From CAYZUE01 sp964481825 (GTDB lineage Archaea; Hydrothermarchaeota; Hydrothermarchaeia; Hydrothermarchaeales; JALUUU01), in contig CAYZUE010000038.1 in the NCBI GenBank assembly GCA_964481825.1, positions 1-11,944 of the forward strand: 11,944 nucleotides of DNA, in the 5' to 3' direction. The notes under the pieces are model-generated. The model was not told the DNA's origin, did not search any database, and worked only from the letters and a program-made list of their open reading frames with translations. Positions 6,272-11,944 of this stretch are shown piece after piece (position 1 is the first letter of the stretch; every line of letters begins with the position of its first letter). Made by a program: the position numbers and the translations under genes.

Positions 6272-6901
6272 ATGTTAGAACTAGATGAACTAGGTGATTC
6301 AAGAACAAGAATATTAGAAATTCTAAGAAAAGGAAGATGCACACTAACTGATTTTAAAAATAAATTGGATATAAGTCCAACAGCAATTAGACAGCACCTT
6401 GAAATACTAGAGAAAAATTCTTTAGTAGATAAAATGCCCCTAAGATATGGTGCAGGGAGACCAAAATACGTTTATGGATTAACAGATAAAGCAGATTCTT
6501 ATTTTCCAAAAGCATACGAAACGCTCGCTCAAGATCTTTTAACTACTATTGTTGACAAATGGGGTAAAAAAGAATTGATGAACACATTGCAGGAAATAGC
6601 AAAAAGTAGGGGAAAAGAATTATCGAACAATATTCAGGGGAAAACTGAGAAAGAACGGTTATCTAATGCTGTTAATATAATGAACGAGATGGGGTATTAT
6701 ATAGACTTAGAAAAGGATAAAGAAGGTTATTGTATTAAAGTCCATAATTGCGTTTTTTCCAACTTAATCAAAAATCATGAGAGTCTTGTATGCAATCATG
6801 ATCATACCCTATTTCAAACAATCTTAGATTCAAAAATCAAGAAAGACCGCTCTAGAACTCAAGGCGCAGAGTACTGCTCTTTTCATCTAATCAAAGATTG
6901 A
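6272..6901 (+). CDS. SufR/ArsR-like winged-helix regulator with a putative Fe-S-binding C-terminus
   Basis: Transcription factor of 209 residues. Residues 9-75 form a winged-helix domain: RTRILEILRKGRCTLTDFKNKL, a recognition helix SPTAIRQHLEIL (35-46), and the wing RYGAGRPKYVYGLT (58-71), as in SufR, DeoR-like and ArsR-like proteins. The remainder matches the SufR layout, with a helical linker and then a C-terminal region carrying C160 (HNCVFSNL), C174 (LVCNHDHTLF) and C202 (EYCSFHLI). In SufR-type proteins cysteines in these places hold a Fe-S cluster that tunes DNA binding. C23 and C154 are additional. The frame stays open back to 6101 inside the upstream gene, but a TATA box at 6238-6246 and the fold both place the start at 6272. 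It ends 44 bases from the convergent cbf5 gene. Its targets are unknown; the palindromes near its own and neighbouring promoters are candidates. Fe-S binding is an inference. Confidence 0.85.
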   Translation: MLELDELGDSRTRILEILRKGRCTLTDFKNKLDISPTAIRQHLEILEKNSLVDKMPLRYGAGRPKYVYGLTDKADSYFPKAYETLAQDLLTTIVDKWGKKELMNTLQEIAKSRGKELSNNIQGKTEKERLSNAVNIMNEMGYYIDLEKDKEGYCIKVHNCVFSNLIKNHESLVCNHDHTLFQTILDSKIKKDRSRTQGAEYCSFHLIKD

Positions 6902-6945
6902 TAGAATTTTAGATTTTAATAAAACGAAGACATTTAATAAACTAT
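6902..6945. terminator. Short convergent spacer with T-rich tracts, likely termination zone
   Basis: Forty-four bases separate the stop codons of the SufR-like gene and cbf5. The plus strand carries ttttagatttt and the minus strand cgttttatt, short T-rich tracts of the kind archaeal RNA polymerase uses to terminate. No hairpin is apparent. The placement at the end of the ribosomal-protein transcript supports a terminator; the sequence signal alone is weak. Confidence 0.3.
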
Positions 6946-7926
6946 TTAATTTTGTTTACCCCAATGCCTAGGATAAGTACTACGTTTCATGATAACACGT
7001 TTTGTTCGAACAGCAATGCCCTTCTCCTCAATAAGAATTCTTTCAACATCCATTAAAGAATTACCGATAGCGATTAACTCTCCTTTAAGAGTCATTATAG
7101 CAACTTCCATACCAATCTCTAATTCTGAATCTAATTTAACTATCCCTGGTATTGCTAAATCTGCTCCATGACATAGAGCATCAACAGCACCATCCCTAAC
7201 AACAATTTTGGGCAAATGGCCTACAGCTACCTCAACAGATATGATCGACTTCCTAAGAAAATCTTCCCTGCCATCTTCAATATAGAAAGCGTATGCATCA
7301 ATCAAATTATGTAGAGTGGAAACAGTACTTTCATCGAAAATTCCGCTCTTTATCCGTCTTAATTCTACCATATGTGCACCATATCCCATAACTTCGCCTA
7401 TATCGTGACAAAGTTTCCTAATATATGTTCCAGCTTCACACCTAACGCTGAATAGAATATCTCGATTATCGATCTCCAATAAATTGATTGCATATATCTC
7501 TCTCGTTCGTAGTCTACGCTTAACAGCAGACTTTACAGGTGGTTTCTGATAGATATTACCTATGAATTTAGACAAAACATCTGAAATCTCATTTTGTGAA
7601 AAATCATTATGAATTCTCATAATGCAAACATACTCTTTATCAGCATTAAGAAGAATTTTAACTAATTTAGTTGATTCCACCAAAGTAATTGGTAAGACCC
7701 CACTTACTTTAGGGTCTAAAGTGCCCCCATGTCCTGCCTTTTTAACTTTTAATATTTTCTTAACCCATGCTGTAACCTCATGAGAGGTCGGTCCGGCTGG
7801 TTTGTCTAGATTAATAACCCCATAGTTAAGATGCTCTTTTATGTCTCTATCTTCTGGTCGTTTTCCATAGTCAAAGTTTGTATTAGATTTTGACAGAATT
7901 ATCAGCTTCCGATCTGGAAGTTTCAT
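6946..7926 (-). CDS. cbf5: Cbf5/TruB-family tRNA/rRNA pseudouridine synthase
   Basis: Archaeal Cbf5 (dyskerin homologue), 326 residues, normal length. It isomerises uridine to pseudouridine, guided by H/ACA RNAs together with Nop10, Gar1 and L7Ae, and can also act on tRNA position 55. The catalytic motif GHGGTLDPKVSG (66-76) carries D71. KEYVCIMRIH (97-106) and GTYIRKLCHDIG (166-177) are family motifs. A C-terminal PUA domain (about 238-313) is followed by the characteristic VIMKRSTYPRHWG (311-323). The start was placed at 7926, not at an in-frame ATG at 7947: a GGAGAG lies 4 bases before this ATG, within the last codons of eL14, and the longer version would overlap eL14 by 20 bases. It is last in the ribosomal-protein operon, 1 base after the eL14 stop, so translation is probably coupled. 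Confidence 0.96.
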   Translation of the reverse strand: MKLPDRKLIILSKSNTNFDYGKRPEDRDIKEHLNYGVINLDKPAGPTSHEVTAWVKKILKVKKAGHGGTLDPKVSGVLPITLVESTKLVKILLNADKEYVCIMRIHNDFSQNEISDVLSKFIGNIYQKPPVKSAVKRRLRTREIYAINLLEIDNRDILFSVRCEAGTYIRKLCHDIGEVMGYGAHMVELRRIKSGIFDESTVSTLHNLIDAYAFYIEDGREDFLRKSIISVEVAVGHLPKIVVRDGAVDALCHGADLAIPGIVKLDSELEIGMEVAIMTLKGELIAIGNSLMDVERILIEEKGIAVRTKRVIMKRSTYPRHWGKQN

Positions 7927-7927
7927 G

Positions 7928-8164
7928 TTACTCTCCAAAATCCACATCTGCCTTTATCAGAGCTTTCTCCACATCCTTAGTTGATGCACCATCTTTCAAA
8001 TCTATTGAATCATTTGTGGGTATTAAGTGCTTTAGATTACACCGCCTTCTTCTCACAAATGTTGAATCAACTAAAGCAAAATGATCATCTATTATCGAAA
8101 CTATTACACATTTCATGCCTGCTTCTTTACCAACTGATTTTATACAAATCCTACCAATATTCAA
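7928..8164 (-). CDS. rpl14e: Ribosomal protein eL14 (L14e)
   Basis: Large-subunit protein of 78 residues with an SH3-like KOW fold. Matching family features are IGRICIKSVGKEAGMKCVIV, DDHFALVD and VRRRRCNLKHLIPT, followed by a short C-terminal helix. The start is a TTG: no ATG is available in frame before the conserved IGR, and a strong AGGAGGTG sits 5 bases ahead of it, inside the last codons of cmk. It lies 1 base after the cmk stop and 1 base before the cbf5 ATG, the usual cmk-eL14-cbf5 order in archaea that keep this protein. Because eL14 is absent from several archaeal groups, it helps narrow the organism. Confidence 0.94.
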   Translation of the reverse strand: MNIGRICIKSVGKEAGMKCVIVSIIDDHFALVDSTFVRRRRCNLKHLIPTNDSIDLKDGASTKDVEKALIKADVDFGE

Positions 8165-8165
8165 A

Positions 8166-8693
8166 CTAACACCTCCTATTTATTGTAAGATAAAGGTCAT
8201 AAATTAAATCCACTACTTCTTCTGCTCTCCACTTTGCAGTATCAATAACAACATTATATGGTGTTAAATCATTCATATCTATGTTGTATAATTCCTTATA
8301 TCTTCTTATTTCGCTCTCCTCCCGCATTTTGGTCTCTTTAAGAGCATGCTCATAATCTTTTTTCTCTCTTCTAGCTACTCGATTAATTCTGATGTTTAAG
8401 GGGGCTTTTAACCATATCTTTAACTCTGCATCCACAAGCCAACCACTTAATCTACCATCAATGATTGATTCTTCTTCTTTTGATATATCCTGAAGTTGAT
8501 TATCCAACTCTTGATCGATTTTTGGATTAATTTCTGCCATTTTTGTGAAATCTTCGAGACTAAGATTATTTTTTTTTGCCATGTCTCTAAAAATCTCCCC
8601 CGCAGATACGTGCTTAATACATAGGCGCATTGAAAGATCTTTTGCTACCGTTGTCTTTCCGCTTCCTATAAAGCCACTTATAGTGACAATCAT
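8166..8693 (-). CDS. cmk: Cytidylate kinase, archaeal type
   Basis: Cytosolic nucleoside monophosphate kinase of 175 residues that phosphorylates CMP/dCMP with ATP. The P-loop is GFIGSGKT (7-14). KHVSAGEIFRDMAKK (28-42), LDNQLQ, IDGRLSGWL and LKIWLKAPLNIRINRVARRE are the archaeal Cmk signature, and EESEIRRYKELYNIDMNDL and VVIDTAKW complete the lid and core. No Shine-Dalgarno sequence precedes the ATG. Instead a TATA-like element in the 35-base gap after the DUF106 gene predicts a leaderless transcript starting at the ATG, so cmk-eL14-cbf5 may form a sub-operon. In many euryarchaea eL34 lies beside cmk; here it is missing. Confidence 0.95.
   Translation of the reverse strand: MIVTISGFIGSGKTTVAKDLSMRLCIKHVSAGEIFRDMAKKNNLSLEDFTKMAEINPKIDQELDNQLQDISKEEESIIDGRLSGWLVDAELKIWLKAPLNIRINRVARREKKDYEHALKETKMREESEIRRYKELYNIDMNDLTPYNVVIDTAKWRAEEVVDLIYDLYLTINRRC
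8170..8177 (-). promoter_or_regulatory. Shine-Dalgarno site for eL14 inside the cmk 3' end
   Basis: The minus strand reads aggaggtg. It encodes the end of Cmk (Arg-Arg-Cys, then stop) and also forms a full-strength ribosome site 5 bases before the TTG of eL14. This identifies the TTG as the real start. Confidence 0.8.
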
Positions 8694-8710
8694 TGAATCA
8701 CTTTCCCTTT

Positions 8711-8723
8711 ATAATATAAAAAA
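8711..8723 (-). promoter_or_regulatory. Probable internal TATA box before cmk
   Basis: The minus strand reads ttttttatattat. The TATA core is centred 23-26 bases before the cmk ATG, consistent with a leaderless internal transcript. It lies almost wholly in the short gap between the DUF106 and cmk genes. Confidence 0.45.
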
Positions 8724-8728
8724 ATTTG

Positions 8729-9280
8729 TTAAGGCCCTTCTAATTTAAATAATTTCTTAATTAAAATCGACATAGGGAAAGAACATAGAATATACCATCC
8801 AAGCCAGCCAAGGGTTGATCCAAATTTAGGTAGAGTGAATGGTAGTGCAACCAAATATCCTTTCGAGGAAACCAAATCAATTAGAACCTCATACTGCCTT
8901 AGCCAAGTAAATATCACTAATATAGGAAGCATAGTAAACATCATAGGTCTCATTGAAACCATCATCATTGATTTTTGATGGCTCATCATCTCTTTTTGAA
9001 TAGACGATATTTTTTTCAAATCTTTCCTTTTCTGAGCTTTCTTTATGTCGTCCTGATAAACCGCAGTCTGGGCTTTTAGAGATTTCATCTTATTTTGATC
9101 GACAACCTTACTAGTTATTCCTACAATTGCAGCTGATACTAATATTGAAATAATCATAACCCCTAAGATAGCATTAAAATTAGGATCTGATGTCATATGA
9201 AATATTGGACCGAAAAATGCGTCTACAGTTTTATAAACCATAGATAAAATTTCTTCTAATATATTACTTTCTTCCGACAT
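8729..9280 (-). CDS. DUF106 membrane protein, Oxa1/EMC3/TMCO1-like insertase
   Basis: Membrane protein of 183 residues of the archaeal DUF106 family, related to Oxa1/YidC, EMC3, TMCO1 and Get1, which help insert proteins into membranes. Three hydrophobic segments are seen at about 36-58, 112-128 and 154-175. A charged helical region between the first two (about 60-105, DQNKMKSLKAQTAVYQDD and the following KKAQKRKDLKKISSIQKEM) fits the cytosolic coiled coil of the family. The stretch 98-118 is unusually rich in methionine (9 Met), a feature also used by SRP54 and EMC3-type proteins to hold hydrophobic helices. It sits in the secY operon, next to its likely functional partner. The ATG at 9280 was chosen because GGAG lies 8 bases ahead of it. 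A GTG three codons earlier would overlap the adkA stop as GTGA but has no well-spaced ribosome site. Confidence 0.9.
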   Translation of the reverse strand: MSEESNILEEILSMVYKTVDAFFGPIFHMTSDPNFNAILGVMIISILVSAAIVGITSKVVDQNKMKSLKAQTAVYQDDIKKAQKRKDLKKISSIQKEMMSHQKSMMMVSMRPMMFTMLPILVIFTWLRQYEVLIDLVSSKGYLVALPFTLPKFGSTLGWLGWYILCSFPMSILIKKLFKLEGP

Positions 9281-9285
9281 GATTT

Positions 9286-9846
9286 TCACTCCAAGATTTT
9301 TGCAAAATTCTCAGATGCAGATTTAAGTTCGTTGTCATGATTTTTAATAATTTTGACAGTCGCGCCAGTTAGAGCAGAGTATACCATAACCATTGTTCTA
9401 TTTATTTTCTGATGCTCTAAGATACTACTACCATCATCTGAATCTCGCAATCTTTCTTTATCACTATTTCGTCTATTAATTATCTCTTTAGAATCTGCTT
9501 CTATCAAAACAAATGTATCAGGTTTTAAAATATCGAGAACCCAAATGGGCAGACCTGGCAAATATCCTGATGGAGTTTTGATAGTGCAATGTGTATCTAC
9601 AATTATATTTGAATTTTTTCCCTTTTTATATATTATTTCAGCTGCTGTTCTCTGAATCTCTTTTTGGATTGAATTAGGAAGCTTTCGAAGTTCATCACGA
9701 TTTTTTACATAGGCGTCTTTTGCAACTTGAAACATTGCATCTCCATAGTTTATAATTAAATATTTATCTTTAACTATTTCTAAAGTTCTTTCTAGAACTG
9801 TCGTTTTACCTGCTCCGGGAGCTCCAATTGTAACAATAACGCTCAT
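9286..9846 (-). CDS. adkA: Archaeal-type adenylate kinase AdkA
   Basis: Interconverts ATP plus AMP and two ADP in the cytosol. Its 186 residues match the archaeal AdkA family (about 190), which is distinct from bacterial Adk. The P-loop is GAPGAGKT (8-15). YGDAMFQVAK, DELRKLP, IIVDTHCTIKTPSGYLPGLPIWVLD and ALTGATVKIIKN are close matches to methanogen AdkA. An ATG with GGGAG about 7 bases upstream sets the start. A 50-base gap separates it from secY and contains a 16-codon reading frame whose TGA overlaps this ATG. Its own stop lies 5 bases before the DUF106 ATG. Confidence 0.95.
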   Translation of the reverse strand: MSVIVTIGAPGAGKTTVLERTLEIVKDKYLIINYGDAMFQVAKDAYVKNRDELRKLPNSIQKEIQRTAAEIIYKKGKNSNIIVDTHCTIKTPSGYLPGLPIWVLDILKPDTFVLIEADSKEIINRRNSDKERLRDSDDGSSILEHQKINRTMVMVYSALTGATVKIIKNHDNELKSASENFAKILE

Positions 9847-9893
9847 ATAACGTCTCCCAATATTTTTCTGACCATAGGATGCATTTCCATCAT
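9843..9893 (-). CDS. Possible 16-residue leader or coupling peptide between secY and adkA
   Basis: An ATG four bases past the secY stop opens a frame MMEMHPMVRKILGDVI that ends in TGA overlapping the adkA ATG as ATGA. It fills the whole gap between the two genes. Such an arrangement could pass ribosomes from secY to adkA. There is no clear Shine-Dalgarno site for it, and adkA has its own, so it may be accidental. Confidence 0.25.
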   Translation of the reverse strand: MMEMHPMVRKILGDVI

Positions 9894-9896
9894 ATG

Positions 9897-11207
9897 TTAT
9901 TTAGCAATTTGTTCATATAGTTGGTAAACAATTCCTACTGCAAGAAGAACTCCAGTCCCCCCTCCCAAAGCTCCAGTCATATCACCAAACGCTGCGAGGA
10001 GCCCTACTGAAGCTCCGCCTAAGAGTGTTATTGAAGGGATGTACCGTAGCAAAACACGCTCAATTATTCTAATATCTCCTCTGAATCCTGGGATAACCAT
10101 CCCACCTCCTTGAAGTTTTTTTGCAACGCTCTTAGCATCCATACCTGTAGTTTCTACCCAGAATTTTGAAAAAACCATGGACAGGGTGGCTAGTAATATC
10201 ACGTATACACCTGCTGCAAATGGATCAAAATTTGGACTATAAATAGCATTCCCACCACTATGGACTATCTTTGCAACTCCGTTTATAGGATTATTATTCT
10301 CGAATGCGCCTAGAATAGGATATCCCGCGTTATGAAGAAGCCTTGCCCAAAGTTGGATATTAGCCATTAAAATACTTGCAAAAATAACGGGGATTACACT
10401 TGCATATATGAATTTTAGGGGGTATCTTCCTCTTGCTCCTCTAAACTTCCCATAGGTTAAAGGAATTTCAATCCGCACACTTGAGACGTATACAACTATG
10501 GCAAAAACCATAAGAGTTCCAAGAATAGGGATTAGAATATCGAATCTAGTCTGATTATTTATTACTAAATAAATAAATTTAGGAATAACTCCTGCTGGTA
10601 CTTGTTCTCCTGCAGTTGCAGAAAACGGATTAAATGCACCTATTATTATTTCTGCAGCAACTCCAGCAACAATGAAAATACCGATACCGTTCCCAAATCC
10701 CCACTTGGTTACAACTTCATCCATATATATTATAAGTAAACCCCCTAAAGTAAGCTGCCCAATGATAATTAGCTGAAGTGTTGGATCATTATTTATTGCG
10801 GGCAATGCACCCATAAATACCATAACAGCAGCCTCGAAAATAGTGAATGCGATTGCCAGCGACTTTTGAGCACCCATGTATAAGACCTTATCTCGTGGAT
10901 TGTTAAGATCAATGTCTAAAAGCTTACCTCCTACAAGGATTTGAAGAATGATTGAAGATGTAACAATTGGTCCGATTCCTAGAGAAATTATCGAGCCAAA
11001 GCTCCCCGCCATTATTGCCCTAATATTCTCAAAAAAATCCACAGTTTGGGGCTTTAATCCAAAAAGTGGCACTTCCATAAGGAAAAAATAGATTAGTAGG
11101 ACTAATCCAACCCATCTGAGTTTCTCTTTAAAATTGAGCGTATATTTTGGCCTCTCAACTTCAGGTAAACGGGTTAAAAATGGTTCTAACTTATGGAGTA
11201 TCCCCAT
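9897..11207 (-). CDS. secY: Protein translocase subunit SecY
   Basis: Central channel of the SecYEG (Sec61 alpha) translocon, 436 residues, full length with about ten hydrophobic segments. The N-terminal amphipathic stretch EVERPKYTLNFKEKLRW is followed by TM1. The plug/TM2 region holds the signature SLGIGPIVTSSIILQILVGG (75-94). Other family stretches are YMDEVVTKWGFGNGIGIFI (161-179), RGARGRYPLKFIY (a ribosome-binding cytosolic loop), FWVETTGMDAKSVAKKLQ, IPGFRG, and the terminal GALGGGTGVLLAVGIVY. The sequence reads as euryarchaeal in style. The ATG lies 7 bases after the uL15 stop with only a weak GGCGG before it, suggesting coupling within the ribosomal-protein operon. The DUF106 insertase gene two positions downstream acts in the same pathway. 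Confidence 0.98.
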   Translation of the reverse strand: MGILHKLEPFLTRLPEVERPKYTLNFKEKLRWVGLVLLIYFFLMEVPLFGLKPQTVDFFENIRAIMAGSFGSIISLGIGPIVTSSIILQILVGGKLLDIDLNNPRDKVLYMGAQKSLAIAFTIFEAAVMVFMGALPAINNDPTLQLIIIGQLTLGGLLIIYMDEVVTKWGFGNGIGIFIVAGVAAEIIIGAFNPFSATAGEQVPAGVIPKFIYLVINNQTRFDILIPILGTLMVFAIVVYVSSVRIEIPLTYGKFRGARGRYPLKFIYASVIPVIFASILMANIQLWARLLHNAGYPILGAFENNNPINGVAKIVHSGGNAIYSPNFDPFAAGVYVILLATLSMVFSKFWVETTGMDAKSVAKKLQGGGMVIPGFRGDIRIIERVLLRYIPSITLLGGASVGLLAAFGDMTGALGGGTGVLLAVGIVYQLYEQIAK

Positions 11208-11214
11208 TGATAAA

Positions 11215-11646
11215 TCAACCGCCTTCCGAGTTCAGAAGAGATATAGCCTTTCCTCCTGCGGATTCTATTTTGAGGATAGCATTTTTTGTGAAACTTTCCG
11301 CCTTGACTATAAGAGGTATTCTTACTTGACCATTGCCAAGAACTTTATGATAGTTAAATTCTGATAAATCTAGAGTACGTTTTCTCCCTTTTTTTATTTG
11401 TGATAGATTCTCAAGATCACTAACATTTATAGTCTTACCTTTTATTTTAGTTGTTTTTGGAATCTTAAAACCACTTCTTCCAAAATGGTTAGGATCATTT
11501 TTAATTATCCAAGTCCACTTGCTTTTATGAGATCCTGCCATTCCTTTCCCCCCATGCCCTCCTGCCCCTCTATGTTTCTTATGACTACCCCCACCACAAG
11601 TTCGACTACCTCGCTTTTTTCGAATTTTTCTATCAGATCTAGCCAT
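11215..11646 (-). CDS. rpl15: Ribosomal protein uL15 (L15p)
   Basis: Large-subunit protein of 143 residues, usual archaeal length. The basic N-terminal extension IRKKRGSRTCGGGSHKKHRG and the following GAGGHGGKGMAG (27-38) thread into 23S rRNA. SHKSKWTWIIKNDPNHFGRSGFK (39-61) resembles methanogen and Thermococcales uL15, and NVSDLENL begins the globular domain. The ATG lies 3 bases after the uL30 stop, so translation is probably coupled; an AGG about 10 bases upstream is a weak ribosome site. Confidence 0.97.
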   Translation of the reverse strand: MARSDRKIRKKRGSRTCGGGSHKKHRGAGGHGGKGMAGSHKSKWTWIIKNDPNHFGRSGFKIPKTTKIKGKTINVSDLENLSQIKKGRKRTLDLSEFNYHKVLGNGQVRIPLIVKAESFTKNAILKIESAGGKAISLLNSEGG

Positions 11647-11649
11647 AAC

Positions 11650-11944
11650 TTATCGCATCCTATAAATCAGAGTATTAATATCCCGCATACCAAGACCCCC
11701 ACCTTCTTGAACAGATTTTTTTATCCCTCCAAATCCTTTTCTGGGTGGATGAAGCCGAAAAAATTGCTTGAGTTTAGGAACATCACTTAATGCAGCTTTA
11801 CCTTCAACCAAATCTTTTGCAAATGACTTGATGTTTTTATATTCTGTATTATTTTTCATAAAATCATCTGTTAAGGATCTACCTCCTTCTAGTTCTCCTC
11901 TATTTCGCAATATTTCTTCAGCACTTTCATGGTTAATTTCTCCC
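11650..11944 (-). CDS. rpl30: Ribosomal protein uL30 (L30p), N-terminus cut by window edge
   Basis: C-terminal 97 residues of archaeal uL30, which is normally about 150 residues. The frame stays open to the right edge, reading GEINHESAEEILRNRG before LTDDFMKNN, so the TTG at 11910 is not the real start. Matching family features are the LTDDF segment, AALSDVPKLKQFFRLHPPRKGFGGIKK and the glycine-rich GGGLGMRDINTLIYRM ending. uL30 binds the large-subunit rRNA. It precedes uL15 by 3 bases in the same transcript, and the promoter lies outside the window. Confidence 0.96.
   Translation of the reverse strand, partial: GEINHESAEEILRNRGELEGGRSLTDDFMKNNTEYKNIKSFAKDLVEGKAALSDVPKLKQFFRLHPPRKGFGGIKKSVQEGGGLGMRDINTLIYRMR

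Noticed and set aside
7927..7947. Longer Cbf5 start at 7947
   Set aside because: It would overlap eL14 by 20 bases and has no ribosome site, while GGAGAG is correctly placed before the ATG at 7926.
1..11944. CRISPR array, insertion sequence or phage elements
   Set aside because: No spaced direct repeats, transposase, integrase or terminal inverted repeats were seen on either strand; gene order on the right is the standard ribosomal block.

Overview
The window is AT-rich archaeal chromosome. The evidence is a group II chaperonin, an archaeal uL30-uL15-SecY-AdkA-DUF106-Cmk-eL14-Cbf5 block, AdkA-type rather than bacterial adenylate kinase, and promoters that are TATA boxes placed about 26 bases before the start codon. 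SecY and uL15 look most like those of euryarchaea of the methanogen type, and the presence of eL14 fits these or Asgard archaea. I cannot fix the phylum from sequence alone.

Left third, minus strand (1-4975): a cluster read in the order norQ, norD, chaperonin. NorQ is a MoxR-class AAA+ ATPase and NorD is its VWA/MIDAS partner. In other organisms such pairs remodel or activate metalloenzymes, but no target enzyme lies in the window. The chaperonin next to them keeps the family fold and nucleotide-binding motifs, but both aspartates expected to drive ATP hydrolysis are replaced (K54 and S371). It is therefore probably a hydrolysis-impaired paralog and not the main thermosome.

Centre (5083-6901): a 63-residue charged, possibly coiled-coil protein on the minus strand is divergent from two plus-strand genes. 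The first is a 217-residue protein that looks like a UPF0147 domain with its first half duplicated. The second is a SufR/ArsR-like regulator with three C-terminal cysteines placed as in Fe-S-sensing regulators. The AT-rich intergenic space holds several palindromes at or near the promoters.

Right half, minus strand (6946-11944): the distal part of the ribosomal-protein superoperon: uL30 (cut by the window edge), uL15, secY, adkA, the DUF106 Oxa1/EMC3-like insertase, cmk, eL14 and cbf5. Spacing is tight, with start/stop overlaps and coupled ribosome sites. eL34, often found in this block in other archaea, is absent. cmk appears to have its own promoter.

The window shows two modes of translation start. 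Genes behind their own TATA box look leaderless, while operon-internal genes use Shine-Dalgarno sites or stop-start coupling. No tRNA, rRNA, CRISPR array or insertion sequence was seen.
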